DNA of 64,000 bases from Macrococcoides caseolyticum (GCF_021366795.1 NZ_JAHCPS010000003.1:62001-126000), one strand, 5' to 3'; positions 51,556 to 62,778 are shown, counted from the stretch's first letter. Notes: generated by a model not told the origin, from the letters alone. Program-made: numbers and translations.

Positions 51556-52269
51556 ATGTTTCAAATCAATGACCTATCAGTTACTATTAATGACCAAACA
51601 ATATTATCTCATATCCATTATACACAAGAATCTAAGGGCAAGATAATCGGTATACTTGGACCAAACGGTGCTGGTAAATCAACATTAATTAAATCTATAC
51701 TCGGTTTTACTCCTCATACAGGTGATGCTTATTGGGATAATAAATCAATAAAAGCGAATAAAAGTTTATGTAGTTATGTTCCCCAAAAATCTACAGTCGA
51801 TTTAACATTCCCAATCACGGTTGAACACGTTATTCTCTCCGGCTTATATAACGGAAAGCTCAACATGCATAACCATAATGGTATGTACAAGGTGAACCAA
51901 CTGCTAATTCAATTTGAATTGTCCCAGTACAGAAATAGAACACTCGACACTTTAAGCGGTGGTCAGTTACAACGTGTTCTTCTTGCCAGAAGTTTAATGC
52001 AGGACAAAATGATATATTTCCTTGATGAGCCATTTGTTGGTATTGACTTTAAAAGTTATGAAATTATCAAGCATTGTATCTTTGAACTAAAGAATGAAGA
52101 TAAACTTATCTTTATCGTTCATCATGATTTAAATACTGCTGCTTCACTTTTTGATGAAATCATCATGCTCAATAAGAAGATTATAGCATCAGGCCCTACT
52201 GAAACAACCTTAACACAGGACAATCTTGCAAAGACATTTTTTAATTCAGGAGGGATGTCGTATGTTTGA
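51556..52269 (+). CDS. mntA: Manganese ABC transporter ATPase MntA
   Basis: 237 residues, one nucleotide-binding domain: Walker A GPNGAGKST near residue 36, Q-loop YVPQKSTVD, signature LSGGQLQRV, Walker B IYFLDEP and H-loop VHHDLN. The sequence is typical of metal (Zn/Mn) importers. The gene is followed by permease and binding-protein genes and divergent from mntR. It overlaps mntB by 8 nt. Confidence 0.95.
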   Translation: MFQINDLSVTINDQTILSHIHYTQESKGKIIGILGPNGAGKSTLIKSILGFTPHTGDAYWDNKSIKANKSLCSYVPQKSTVDLTFPITVEHVILSGLYNGKLNMHNHNGMYKVNQLLIQFELSQYRNRTLDTLSGGQLQRVLLARSLMQDKMIYFLDEPFVGIDFKSYEIIKHCIFELKNEDKLIFIVHHDLNTAASLFDEIIMLNKKIIASGPTETTLTQDNLAKTFFNSGGMSYV

Positions 52270-53095
52270 TTTCTTCTCTCAATTGATGCACTATCCTTTT
52301 TTGTCTAGAGCTCTAGTTACTGCTGCAGTTGTGGGCATTATCTCTGGAATTGTAGGGTGCCTGATTGTGCTGCGTGGTCTTAGTTTAATGGGCGACGCAA
52401 TGAGTCACGCTGTCCTGCCAGGCGTCGCGATCAGTTACCTACTCAATATTCCCATATTCATCGGTGCACTGTTTACAGGACTTATTACAAGTTTATTAAT
52501 CGGTACTATTACAACACGCTCTAAAACTAAAAATGATGCTGCAATTGGTATAGCATTTACATGTCTATTTTCTATAGGTGTGATTATCATCAGCTTAATC
52601 CAAACATCAACAAACCTATATAGCATCCTATTTGGAAATATTCTGACCGTTTCACGTGAAGCGATGTGGACGTCTATTATCATTAGCTGTTGTGTCCTGG
52701 TTGTAATTATCGTGTGTTACCAACCACTAAAGATGACAACATTCGACCCAATATTTAGTCAGATGAATGGGACTAATCCAACATATTGGCATTATACAAT
52801 GATGTTACTTCTCGCACTGATTACTGTCATTAGTCTTCAAACCGTAGGCATCATATTAGTCGTTGCATTACTTATCACACCAGCTTCCAGTGCCTATTTA
52901 ATTTCAAAATCATTACATCAAATGATGCTATTATCGGCACTGTTTGGGCTAATAAGTGCATTAGTTGGTATTTATTCAAGCTATATCTTCAATATCCCTA
53001 GTGGTGCTTGTATCGTTATTTGTGCAAGCATCATCTATATAACAATATTTATCATCCAGCAATTAAAAGTGAAAATAAAATTTCGTAATACTTAA
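52262..53095 (+). CDS. mntB: Manganese ABC transporter permease MntB
   Basis: About 277 residues with eight or nine transmembrane helices and the ABC-3 motifs LRGLSLMGDAMSHAVLPGVAISYL near residue 36 and LQTVGIILVVALLITPASSAYLI. AGGAGGG 7 nt upstream sets the ATG at 52262, inside the mntA end, so the two are coupled. It forms the membrane channel for Mn2+ import. Confidence 0.95.
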   Translation: MFDFFSQLMHYPFLSRALVTAAVVGIISGIVGCLIVLRGLSLMGDAMSHAVLPGVAISYLLNIPIFIGALFTGLITSLLIGTITTRSKTKNDAAIGIAFTCLFSIGVIIISLIQTSTNLYSILFGNILTVSREAMWTSIIISCCVLVVIIVCYQPLKMTTFDPIFSQMNGTNPTYWHYTMMLLLALITVISLQTVGIILVVALLITPASSAYLISKSLHQMMLLSALFGLISALVGIYSSYIFNIPSGACIVICASIIYITIFIIQQLKVKIKFRNT

Positions 53096-53142
53096 ATCAA
53101 TCAAAATTAATTATACAATGAATTATTTATGGAGGTTATCAC

Positions 53143-54057
53143 ATGAAAAAATTAATATCAATATTTCCCATTATATTATTACTTTCTATCATGCTTACAG
53201 GGTGTGGAAAGCCAAACAGTCATCAACTCAAAATTGTAACGACTAACTCTATCCTTTATGATATGACAAAACAAGTCGTCGGTGAACACGCGAACGTTAC
53301 TAATATCGTTCCCATTGGCCAGGATCCTCATGAATACGAAGTAAAACCACAGGATATTAAGGCGATTACCGATGCTGATTTAATAATTTATAATGGCATG
53401 AACTTAGAAACTGGCAGTGGCTGGTTCCAAAAGGCATTAAAACAAGCAAATAAAGATATATCATCAAAAGAAGTAATTGAAGCAAGTAAAGGGATTAAAC
53501 CTATTTATCTTGATATAAAGCATGATCAATCTGCTCTAGATCCTCATGCGTGGCTTAGTATAAAGAACGGCATTCAATATGTTAATAATATTTCTCATGC
53601 TGTTCAACAAAAAGATAAAAGTAACGCACAAAAATACCTTAAAAATGCAAATTTATATAAAGCGAATCTTAAAGAACTTAATCAAAAATATAAAGATAAG
53701 TTTAATGATATCGATAAGTCCAAACGCCATTTAATAACTAGTGAAGGTGCCTTTAAATACTTTGCTCGTGATTATGATATCAGTCATGCTTATATTTGGG
53801 AAATCAACACAGATAAACAAGGGACACCTGAACAAATGAAGAAAGCTGTTGATTATGTAAAGAAGAATCACGTGAAATCTTTATTTGTAGAAACGAGTAT
53901 CGATCAAAGAAGTATGAAGTCCTTAAGTGAAACAACAAACGTCCCTATCCATGGTGAAGTATATACAGACTCCATTGGTAAAAAAGAGACAGATGGCGAC
54001 AGCTATTTTAAAATGATGGAACACAATATTAAAGTCATACATGAAGGTATGAAATAA
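53143..54057 (+). CDS. mntC: Manganese-binding lipoprotein MntC
   Basis: 304 residues. The signal peptide ends at lipobox LTGC (Cys about 21). His ligands appear in IGQDPHEYEVKP near residue 66 and DPHAWLSIKNG near 140; Glu lies in TSEGAFKYFARDY, and the Asp in YTDSIG near 280. This is the cluster 9 metal-binding pattern with the MntC/PsaA-type residues. It delivers Mn2+ to MntAB. GGAGG precedes the ATG, and a terminator follows. Confidence 0.95.
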   Translation: MKKLISIFPIILLLSIMLTGCGKPNSHQLKIVTTNSILYDMTKQVVGEHANVTNIVPIGQDPHEYEVKPQDIKAITDADLIIYNGMNLETGSGWFQKALKQANKDISSKEVIEASKGIKPIYLDIKHDQSALDPHAWLSIKNGIQYVNNISHAVQQKDKSNAQKYLKNANLYKANLKELNQKYKDKFNDIDKSKRHLITSEGAFKYFARDYDISHAYIWEINTDKQGTPEQMKKAVDYVKKNHVKSLFVETSIDQRSMKSLSETTNVPIHGEVYTDSIGKKETDGDSYFKMMEHNIKVIHEGMK

Positions 54058-54063
54058 TTTGCA

Positions 54064-54094
54064 AACCAGGCTAGTATTGGCCTGGTTTATTTTA
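54064..54094 (+). terminator. Terminator after mntABC
   Basis: AAACCAGGC and GCCTGGTTT form a 9-bp stem with an 8-nt loop, followed by ATTTTATTT. Confidence 0.85.
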
Positions 54095-54168
54095 TTTAAT
54101 TTCATTAATTGTTCTTCGTTTATTTTTCTCTCTCTAGGGAAGAGATAAATAAAAATGGAGTGATTGTA

Positions 54169-55026
54169 ATGGATATTAATCAATATAAAGTTACACCCTA
54201 TAAAGCATTTAATTTCAACGATTTCAAAACTACTGAAAATGAAAAACAAAATAACAAGCAGATCAAAGAAAATATCGTACCTGATTTAACAAAAAGATTA
54301 GAAGACCTACATTTAAAACTACATGCTGCAGAAGAAAATGGTATTATCGTGGTTCTCCAAGCGCTTGATGCAGCAGGAAAAGATGAAGTCATTAGCTACA
54401 TCTTCTCAAATTTAAGTGCCCAAGGATTAAAAACAACTTCTTTCGGTAAACCTAATGAGACTGAACAGAAGCATGCTTATTTATGGCGATATCACGAAGG
54501 CCTCCCAGAACGTGGTCAAATCGGAATTTTTAATCGTTCTTATTATGAAGATGTGCTCGCACCACGCATTCATGATTCAGTTGAAGGTCATGAAACGCCA
54601 GATAACAATGATGAAACGCTATGGCAAACGCGTTATCGTCAGATTAATGATTTTGAGCGCTACTTAACTGAAAATGGCTTTGAAGTCATTAAATTCTTCT
54701 TCAACATGTCAAAAGACGAGCAACGTGATCGTCTACTTGAACGTATGACGAATAAGAATAAGAACTGGGAGTTCTCATTTAATGATGTGAAAGAACGTGA
54801 ATATTGGGATGACTATCAAAAGATATTTGCAGAAATGTTAGAAGCTACTTCAACCGAACATAGTCCTTGGTACATCTTACCCGCTGATGATGAATGGCAT
54901 ACACGACGCATTGTGACAGAGGTGATGATAGATACGATTGAAAGATTAAACCCTGAATTCCCAGAAATATCTGCAGAAAACCAGGATAAATTATATGAGT
55001 ATATTGAAAAACTAAAAAATGAATAA
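54169..55026 (+). CDS. ppk2: Polyphosphate kinase 2 family protein
   Basis: About 285 residues of the PPK2 family. Walker A GxxGKD in VLQALDAAGKDEVI near residue 66, lid FGKPNETEQKHAYLWRYH, Walker B region IGIFNRSYYEDVLAPRIH and the Arg/Lys-rich DEQRDRLLERMTNKNKNWEF are present. Such enzymes use polyphosphate to phosphorylate nucleotides (AMP, ADP or GDP depending on class); the class is not resolved here. GGAG 8 nt upstream sets the ATG at 54169. Confidence 0.93.
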   Translation: MDINQYKVTPYKAFNFNDFKTTENEKQNNKQIKENIVPDLTKRLEDLHLKLHAAEENGIIVVLQALDAAGKDEVISYIFSNLSAQGLKTTSFGKPNETEQKHAYLWRYHEGLPERGQIGIFNRSYYEDVLAPRIHDSVEGHETPDNNDETLWQTRYRQINDFERYLTENGFEVIKFFFNMSKDEQRDRLLERMTNKNKNWEFSFNDVKEREYWDDYQKIFAEMLEATSTEHSPWYILPADDEWHTRRIVTEVMIDTIERLNPEFPEISAENQDKLYEYIEKLKNE

Positions 55027-55099
55027 TTCCGAAAAAAGTTATTTGACAATTCGAAAAATTTATTTTAGAATAGTCAATAATTCTTACAACTGAATATCA

Positions 55100-55191
55100 C
55101 TTATCCAGAGTGGTGGAGGGACTGGCCCTATGAAACCCAGCAACCTATTCGATTAGGTGCTAATTCCAGCAGGGAAAACCTGAAAGATGAG
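55100..55191 (+). promoter_or_regulatory. SAM-I riboswitch (S box)
   Basis: The S-box landmarks CTTATCCAGAG, GGTGGAGGGACTGGCCC, GAAACCCAGCAACC, GGTGCTAATTCCAGC and the closing GATGAG are in order. S-adenosylmethionine binding turns off the metY-metA operon through the following terminator. Confidence 0.98.
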
Positions 55192-55194
55192 CTT

Positions 55195-56553
<1,359 letters not shown>

Positions 56554-57396
56554 ATGACTATAAAGTTGAATCAAGTACCTTTTAAACGTATTCTTATCGT
56601 CAATTTGATGCCTAATAAGTTTGAAACTGAGTTACAATTAAGACGCCAATTGCAAGATGCACATATTGATTTCTTATATTTAAAAACCCATAAGACAAGC
56701 ACTTTGAAAAGACAATATGTTGAAAAACATTATATCTCGTTCGATGAAGCCAAACTGAATACTTACCAAGGATTCATCATAACTGGCGCACCTGTAGAAC
56801 ATCTGGACTTCAAAGCAGTTGATTACTTCAATGAATTACAATCCATACTTAAATGGTCAAAACGTCAGCAACATCACCGTTTATTCATTTGCTGGGGCGC
56901 ACAATTTGCGTTATACAGTGAGTATCATCTTGATAAAACACCATTTTTTAATCACCAAAAACTTTTCGGTGTATATGAATACGATATATTAGAGAAACAT
57001 GCTTTAACACAAGGCTATCAATCCTACCATGTACCTCAATCACGATATACCAATATTGATATACACGCCATTAAACAAAAGACAGACTTAACTATTTTAA
57101 GTTCACATCCAGTCTACGGTGCAGATATATTAGTTTCTAAAGATAACAAAGATCTATACATTAATGGACATTTAGAATATACAGCAAACACCCTCCATAC
57201 TGAATATATACGTGATTGTAATAAAGGCATTGAGATTGCATTACCCAAACATTACTATACTTATAACAATTCAAATGACAATGTCATTTCTAAATGGCAA
57301 CCCTTTGCAAAAACTTTCTTTAGCCGTTGGATGGATCAACTCACTGAAAGTAATCAACTGAATAACTGTCATAAATTTAACAAACTTTCAATATAA
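56554..57396 (+). CDS. metA: Homoserine O-acetyltransferase, MetA family
   Basis: 280 residues. The amidotransferase-like fold with Cys in LFICWGAQFALY near residue 112, His in LSSHPVYGADIL and Glu in INGHLEYTANTL forms the catalytic triad of MetA-type acyltransferases. It makes O-acetyl- or O-succinylhomoserine; the acyl donor is not certain from sequence, but partnership with MetY favours acetyl. Its ATG follows the metY stop with no gap (TAAATG), so the two are coupled under the SAM riboswitch. Confidence 0.92.
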   Translation: MTIKLNQVPFKRILIVNLMPNKFETELQLRRQLQDAHIDFLYLKTHKTSTLKRQYVEKHYISFDEAKLNTYQGFIITGAPVEHLDFKAVDYFNELQSILKWSKRQQHHRLFICWGAQFALYSEYHLDKTPFFNHQKLFGVYEYDILEKHALTQGYQSYHVPQSRYTNIDIHAIKQKTDLTILSSHPVYGADILVSKDNKDLYINGHLEYTANTLHTEYIRDCNKGIEIALPKHYYTYNNSNDNVISKWQPFAKTFFSRWMDQLTESNQLNNCHKFNKLSI

Positions 57397-57482
57397 ATAA
57401 TAAGTACTCCACCCTTTCGTTAGAATAATAATCATATATCAGTTACGATTAAAGTAATAATATACGTAAAGGGATGTTCGTT

Positions 57483-60137
57483 ATGACAAAAAAAAATTGG
57501 CATCAATTCTCTGTAGACGAAACGATTTCATTACTTAGTTCTTCTCCAGACAATGGTTTATCAAGCAATCAAGTTGAACAGAATTTCAAACGTTTTGGAT
57601 TAAACACATTACCTAAACAAAAAGAAAAGCCAAAAATCATAAAGTTTTTAGCACATTTCAATGATGTTTTAATTTATGTCTTATTGATTGCAGCAGCAAT
57701 CACAGGGTTACTAGGACACTTTTTAGACATGTCTGTTATCATTCTCGTTGCTTTTATTAATGCAATTATTGGTTATGTTCAAGAATCACGTGCTGAAAGA
57801 GCACTAGAAAGTATTCGCAATATGATGACGAGTGAGGCCATAGTGGTTCGTGATGGTCGCAGTCAAACTGTCCCAAGTGAACAACTGACAATTGGAGACA
57901 TCGTTATTTTATCATCAGGTGAAAAAATCCCTGCGGACCTACGCCTCATTGAAGCGAATAACTTAAAAATTGAAGAGTCGGCATTAACCGGCGAGTCTGT
58001 CGCTGTACAAAAACACACGCAACCCATAGAAGCTGATGCTGTACTCGGAGACCGAAAGAACATGGCGTATTCAAGTTCTTCGATTACATCAGGCTCTGGT
58101 ATCGGTATCGTTGTTGCAATTGGTAGCGATACTGAACTCGGTAAGATTAATCAGTCGATGGCAGAAACAGAACAAATGACGACACCGCTAATGCAACAAA
58201 CAGGTCAATTTGGTAAGTCTGTCAGTATCGGTATCGTTGTCATATCGATTGCAATTTATTTATTTGGTCTGCTATACCATCACTATCCAGCAGGAGACTT
58301 ATTACTTTCAGTAATTTCACTAGCCGTAGGTGCAATTCCAGAAGGTTTACCTGCTGTTATTTCCATCATATTGGCACTTGGGGTACAAGCGATGGCAAAG
58401 AACAATGCCATCGTAAAGAACTTACCTTCCGTTGAAACATTAGGTTCTGTATCCGTAATTTGTACGGATAAGACCGGAACATTAACGAAAAATGAAATGA
58501 CAGTAACGTCGATTGATTTATTGCATAATCATTATGCAGTCACTGGAACTGGTTATGAACCCATCGGTGAAATTATCCCCAAATACAAAGAAACACCTGA
58601 AACAGAGCAGGAATTATATCAGTTCTTAACATGTGTCAAAACAGTCAATGAGGCACGTCTTTCTCAAGATGAAATCGGCCATTACCAAATTACGGGTGAA
58701 CCGACAGAAGGTTGCTTAATGACACTTGTTCATAAGACAAATTTAGAAATCCCAAACTTACCTGCAATCGATAAGATTCCTTTCGACTCACGCTATAAAT
58801 ACATGGCCTACCTTGTAGAAGATCAAGGAAAGAAGCGCATATACATTAAAGGTGCGCCAGATAGAATCTTTGATAGAGTCTTTACAAACACTGAAGAAAG
58901 AGGTGTGTGGGAAGATAAACTCAGCACAATTGCTAAAGAAGGAAAACGCCTAATTGCTGCAGGATACAAAGATATGCCTGAAGATACAACAACAATCAGC
59001 CATAAAGATTTAGAAAGTGGTGTGACACTTCTTGGGCTTGCCGGCATTATTGATCCGCCACGTGAGTCTTCTATAAAAGCCGTACAAGCATGTCAAAAAG
59101 CAGGTATCGCTGTAAAAATGATTACAGGTGACCATAAAGAAACAGCGATGGCAATCGGGAAACAACTTGGTATCGGTGATGGCTCAAAAGCCATTGAAGG
59201 AAGACAACTTGATCAGATGACTGAAGAAGAATTGTATACAACAGCCATTGAATATGACGTGTTTGCCAGAACAAGTCCGGAGAATAAGTTGCAACTCGTT
59301 AAAGCCTTACAACAACATGATGAAATTACATCGATGACAGGGGATGGTGTCAATGATGCACCAGCATTAAAGCGCGCTGATATTGGTGTTGCGATGGGTA
59401 TTAAAGGAACTGAAGTATCTAAAGATGCTGCGCGCATGATTCTCGTAGATGATAACTTTGAAACAATTGTCAGTGCAGTACAGGAAGGACGTCGTGTTTA
59501 CGATAATTTAAAGAAAACGATTCTATTTATTCTACCTACTAACGGGTCTCAAGGCTTACTCATCTTAGCAGCGATTCTATTTGGTATTTCTATTCCACTC
59601 ACACCTGTACAGGTTCTCTGGGTTAACATGGTGACAGCAATTACCATCTCCTTTGCATTGGCGTTTGAACCGTTAGAACCAGGAGCAATGAATAGAAAGC
59701 CTAGACACAAATCTACACCTCTCTTAAGTAAATATTTCTTATTTAGAATTTTACTTGTATCTGTGATTGTTGCTGGAGGCATATTAATCTCAAATCTATA
59801 TTTAAAAAACTTCGATTTAGATAAATCAGTACTCAATACCATAACATTACATTCACTTGTATTTGCATTGATTTTTCATCTATATAATTGCCGTCATCTC
59901 AATAAGTTTGCGATTAACAAAGACTTCTTTAAAAACAAAATTGCATTTCTAGTAACTGGATTGCTGATTATATTACAATTACTTATTACGTATGTGCCAT
60001 TCTTAAATACAATCTTAAAGACTGCACCACTTACACTATCACAATGGATGATTCCGATTGGGATTGGGGTTGCGGTATTTATCTTAATTGAAATTGAAAA
60101 ATGGATAACCCGTACAATCTTTAAATATGAAGCATAG
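57483..60137 (+). CDS. P-type Ca2+-transporting ATPase (type IIA-like)
   Basis: About 884 residues with ten transmembrane helices. TGESVAV actuator loop near residue 166, PEGLPAVI in M4, DKTGTLT phosphorylation site near residue 330, KGAPDRIFDRV nucleotide site, MITGDHKETA and TGDGVNDAPALKRADIGVAMG hinge, and NMVTAITISFALAFEP in M6 are all intact. The M4/M6 residues fit Ca2+ or Mn2+ pumps of the SERCA/PMR1 type. The ATG at 57483 leaves room for the AAAGGG ribosome-binding site. It exports cations at the membrane. Confidence 0.93.
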   Translation: MTKKNWHQFSVDETISLLSSSPDNGLSSNQVEQNFKRFGLNTLPKQKEKPKIIKFLAHFNDVLIYVLLIAAAITGLLGHFLDMSVIILVAFINAIIGYVQESRAERALESIRNMMTSEAIVVRDGRSQTVPSEQLTIGDIVILSSGEKIPADLRLIEANNLKIEESALTGESVAVQKHTQPIEADAVLGDRKNMAYSSSSITSGSGIGIVVAIGSDTELGKINQSMAETEQMTTPLMQQTGQFGKSVSIGIVVISIAIYLFGLLYHHYPAGDLLLSVISLAVGAIPEGLPAVISIILALGVQAMAKNNAIVKNLPSVETLGSVSVICTDKTGTLTKNEMTVTSIDLLHNHYAVTGTGYEPIGEIIPKYKETPETEQELYQFLTCVKTVNEARLSQDEIGHYQITGEPTEGCLMTLVHKTNLEIPNLPAIDKIPFDSRYKYMAYLVEDQGKKRIYIKGAPDRIFDRVFTNTEERGVWEDKLSTIAKEGKRLIAAGYKDMPEDTTTISHKDLESGVTLLGLAGIIDPPRESSIKAVQACQKAGIAVKMITGDHKETAMAIGKQLGIGDGSKAIEGRQLDQMTEEELYTTAIEYDVFARTSPENKLQLVKALQQHDEITSMTGDGVNDAPALKRADIGVAMGIKGTEVSKDAARMILVDDNFETIVSAVQEGRRVYDNLKKTILFILPTNGSQGLLILAAILFGISIPLTPVQVLWVNMVTAITISFALAFEPLEPGAMNRKPRHKSTPLLSKYFLFRILLVSVIVAGGILISNLYLKNFDLDKSVLNTITLHSLVFALIFHLYNCRHLNKFAINKDFFKNKIAFLVTGLLIILQLLITYVPFLNTILKTAPLTLSQWMIPIGIGVAVFILIEIEKWITRTIFKYEA

Positions 60138-60151
60138 TAAATTTATAAAAT

Positions 60152-60190
60152 AAAGCGCTGCACGCTAACAAAGTGTGCAGCGCTTTATTT
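60152..60190 (+). terminator. Terminator after the P-type ATPase
   Basis: AAAGCGCTGCAC (60152-60163) and GTGCAGCGCTTT (60174-60185) form a 12-bp stem followed by ATTTTATT. Confidence 0.9.
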
Positions 60191-60351
60191 TATTGTAGGT
60201 CAATAATAATCGTAGTACCTTTATCTAGCGTACTTTCAATGGAAATACCAAACCTATGTACATCTAGAATTTCTTTTACGATTGCCATCCCTAGTCCGTT
60301 AGAAATAATATTATCTTCATTGACATTGGATCTATCTTTCAAGCCTCTCAT
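60190..60351 (-). pseudogene. Remnant of a sensor histidine kinase C-terminus (HssS-like)
   Basis: About 53 codons ending at TAA 60192-60190. They encode SNGLGMAIVKEILDVHRFG and STLDKGTTIIIDLQ, the G2 box and final strands of a histidine kinase ATPase domain. The SNGLG context resembles S. aureus HssS. Everything upstream (receptor, HAMP, His box, N box) is missing. It abuts an HrtA-like remnant on the opposite strand head to head, as if one deletion removed the region between. No ribosome-binding site is seen for its first ATG. Identification as HssS is by recalled similarity. Confidence 0.75.
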
Positions 60352-60354
60352 TTA

Positions 60355-60744
60355 GTTCCTTTCTTAAAAGTAAAAGAACAGTTAATGCATGTTGCTTTAG
60401 AAAATCATATGGATAAGCAGCAAGCAGCACATCGAGCCGAATCTTTATTGAACACATTCGGACTATCACACCGAACAAAGCAATATCCTAAAAGCTTATC
60501 AAGTGGCGAAAAACTACGTGTCGCGATTGCACGAGCATTTATGAATGAACCGTCCTTAATATTAGCTGATGAACCAACAGCAAGCTTAGACTTTGAGCGT
60601 GCAGTGCAAGTGATTAAAGCAATTCAGCAACGTGTGAAAATACAACAAAGTGCTTGTATCATCGTTACACATGATGATCGTATCTTTAAATATGCAGATC
60701 ACTTATATCGTTTAGAAGGTGGAAAGATGGTTCAAGAAAGATAA
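60355..60744 (+). pseudogene. Remnant of an HrtA-like ABC ATPase
   Basis: The C-terminal half of a heme-efflux-type ABC ATPase: PFLKVKEQL then MDKQQAAHRAESLL, signature LSSGEKLRVA (LSGGE in relatives), AFMNEPSLILADEPTASLDFERA and VTHDDRIFKYADHLYRLEGGK. Walker A and the Q loop are missing. The blocks match S. aureus HrtA in order. The open frame from ATG 60385 could make 119 residues but not an ATPase. No hrtB permease follows; a terminator and actP do. It looks like the right end of a deletion. Confidence 0.82.
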
Positions 60745-60756
60745 TGATAACTATTA

Positions 60757-60793
60757 AAAAGAGGGCTTTGACTTTTTGCCTCGCCCTCTTTTA
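60757..60793. terminator. Bidirectional terminator
   Basis: AAAAGAGGGC and GCCCTCTTTT pair across a 16-nt loop with A and T runs on either side, between the hrtA-like remnant and actP. Confidence 0.85.
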
Positions 60794-60809
60794 CTGTGTT
60801 AATAATATA

Positions 60810-62357
60810 TTAATGTGTCACTTCTGATGTTGCAATTCCTGTTACCGACTTCACTTGTACTTCTCTATACTTATCAGCCGATTCCTCTTTACCTAAAAAT
60901 GTCCCTAAAAATGCTGCGATAAAACCAGCAGGCACAGAAATAATCGCTGGATTTGCAATAGGGAATATTGGTTCCATATTGATAAATCCAGTTCCCATAG
61001 TGTTCATCACGTTTGGACTTAATATTACTAAAATAATAGAAGTAAGTAACCCTACTACAATCCCCGCAATCGCGCCTTGTGTATTGAATCGTTTCCAGAA
61101 GATTGTATACACTATAACAGGTAAATTAGCACTTGCCGCTACACAGAACGCAAGTGATACGAGGAATGCTACGTTCATATTTTGAGCAAATAACGCAAGT
61201 ATTATCGATAAAATAGAAACTACAAGTGAAGCAATTTTCGCTGCACTCATTTGTTCCTTCTCACTAATATTACCTTTCTTAATTATCTCACCGTAAATAT
61301 CATGCGCAAAAGCTGACGCACCTGATAATACAAGACCTGCTACTACCGCTAAGATAGTTGCAAATGCTACTGCACATACGAATGACATCAGTAAATCTCC
61401 ACCAAGCTTATCTGCAAGTAACGGAGCTGCCATATTACCTGCTGGATTCGCTTTAATAATTTCCTCGCGAGATAACAGACTCGCCGCACCAAATCCTAAA
61501 AATATCGTTAATATATAGAAAATCCCGATAATCCAAGTCGCCCACATCACTGAACTACGCGCGGTCTTTGCATCACTAACAGTAAAGAAACGCATTAATA
61601 TATGTGGTAATCCGGCTGTACCAAATAATAACGCAATGATTAAAGAAATATTATCTAGAGGAGACTTTCCTTGAGATCCAGGATTAATGTATTCTCCTTT
61701 AAAATCAGCTGACTTAATTTCTCTCATTTGCCCAAACATCTCAGCAATACTGAAATTAAAGTGTTTCAGCACTAAGAACGAAATAATAATTGTTCCGACC
61801 ATTAATAAAATAGCTTTAACCATTTGTACCCAACTTGTTGCAGTCATCCCACCGAATAATACGTAAATCGTCATCATTATCCCTACAATAATAACTGCCC
61901 ACGTATACGGAATATTAAATAATAACTGAATGAGCGCTCCAGCTCCTACAAGCTGCGCTAACATATAGAAAATTACTATCGTAATTGACGAAACAGCTGC
62001 AGTTGCACGCACTTTCTTCAACTCAAATCGCGCTGCAATCATATCTGCTAATGTGTACTTCCCTAAATTTCTTAATGGCTCAGCTACTATGTATAATACG
62101 ATTAAATACGCTGTTAAATACCTGATACTGTAGAAGAACCCATCAAATCCCCATAATGCGATGGCACCTGCAATACCTAAAAATGATGCTGCAGATAAGT
62201 AATCACCCGCAATAGCTAACCCATTTTGCCAACCCGTTAACCCTCCTCCTGCTGTGTAGAAATCTTCAGCAGAGTTCGTACGTTTCGAAGCAAAATAAGT
62301 AATTAATAAGGTTAAGCTCACGAAGAATAAAAACATAATGATAACGGTCATATTCAT
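60810..62357 (-). CDS. actP: Sodium:solute symporter, acetate permease ActP-like
   Basis: 515 residues with about 13 transmembrane helices. The SSS family landmarks AEDFYTAGGGLTGWQNGLAIAGDYLSAASFLGIAGAIALWG near residue 30 and GLPHILMRFFTVSDAKTARSS near residue 250 are those of ActP/MctC transporters for acetate, pyruvate or propionate. It overlaps the yjcH stop (TAATG), the usual yjcH-actP pairing. Sodium- or proton-driven uptake of short monocarboxylates is expected. Confidence 0.92.
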   Translation of the reverse strand: MNMTVIIMFLFFVSLTLLITYFASKRTNSAEDFYTAGGGLTGWQNGLAIAGDYLSAASFLGIAGAIALWGFDGFFYSIRYLTAYLIVLYIVAEPLRNLGKYTLADMIAARFELKKVRATAAVSSITIVIFYMLAQLVGAGALIQLLFNIPYTWAVIIVGIMMTIYVLFGGMTATSWVQMVKAILLMVGTIIISFLVLKHFNFSIAEMFGQMREIKSADFKGEYINPGSQGKSPLDNISLIIALLFGTAGLPHILMRFFTVSDAKTARSSVMWATWIIGIFYILTIFLGFGAASLLSREEIIKANPAGNMAAPLLADKLGGDLLMSFVCAVAFATILAVVAGLVLSGASAFAHDIYGEIIKKGNISEKEQMSAAKIASLVVSILSIILALFAQNMNVAFLVSLAFCVAASANLPVIVYTIFWKRFNTQGAIAGIVVGLLTSIILVILSPNVMNTMGTGFINMEPIFPIANPAIISVPAGFIAAFLGTFLGKEESADKYREVQVKSVTGIATSEVTH

Positions 62358-62665
62358 TAGTGTGACCCCCTTTTGTATTCACTAATGATACGCTCACTCG
62401 CATCATCGAACGCTTTCGCTTTACTCATATAAATCGTTACTAACGTCCAAACCATAATAAAAAGTAAAAATGCATAAACCCAAGCCCAAGAAATATTCCA
62501 AAATGCGATGTTATTCAGTACTGTCGTATACCCTGTTAATATCGGAAAGAGTAGCGTTGCGACAATAAAGAAAATCGTAATCCGAAAGATAAAGCTTTTC
62601 CTGGCTATTACTAAATCATTGAATTCTTTTGATTCAGCGATTTTGTTGTAATCTTGTTGATTCAT
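62357..62665 (-). CDS. yjcH: DUF485 family protein YjcH
   Basis: 102 residues with two transmembrane helices. SKEFNDLVIARKSFIFRITIFFIVATLLFPIL and ISWAWVYAFLLFIMVWTLVTIYMSKAKAFDDASERII are DUF485 landmarks. Members accompany acetate permeases and probably assist them; a defined activity is unknown. AAGGAGATGG is the ribosome-binding site. It is translationally coupled to actP. Confidence 0.92.
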   Translation of the reverse strand: MNQQDYNKIAESKEFNDLVIARKSFIFRITIFFIVATLLFPILTGYTTVLNNIAFWNISWAWVYAFLLFIMVWTLVTIYMSKAKAFDDASERIISEYKRGSH

Positions 62666-62749
62666 GAAACCATCTCCTTTTTAAGTGTAAAAATTCCTCC
62701 CAAAGTATATTTTATTAATTTTTCAGAATATTGTCAATCTTCAAATAAA

Positions 62750-62778
62750 AGAACTGTTGCCTATTTCACAACAGTTCT
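62750..62778 (-). terminator. Terminator at the end of the MFS gene
   Basis: AGAACTGTTG (62750-62759) and CAACAGTTCT (62769-62778) pair perfectly; the stem encodes the MFS C-terminus and stop, with TTTTATTTG after it on the minus strand. Confidence 0.8.
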
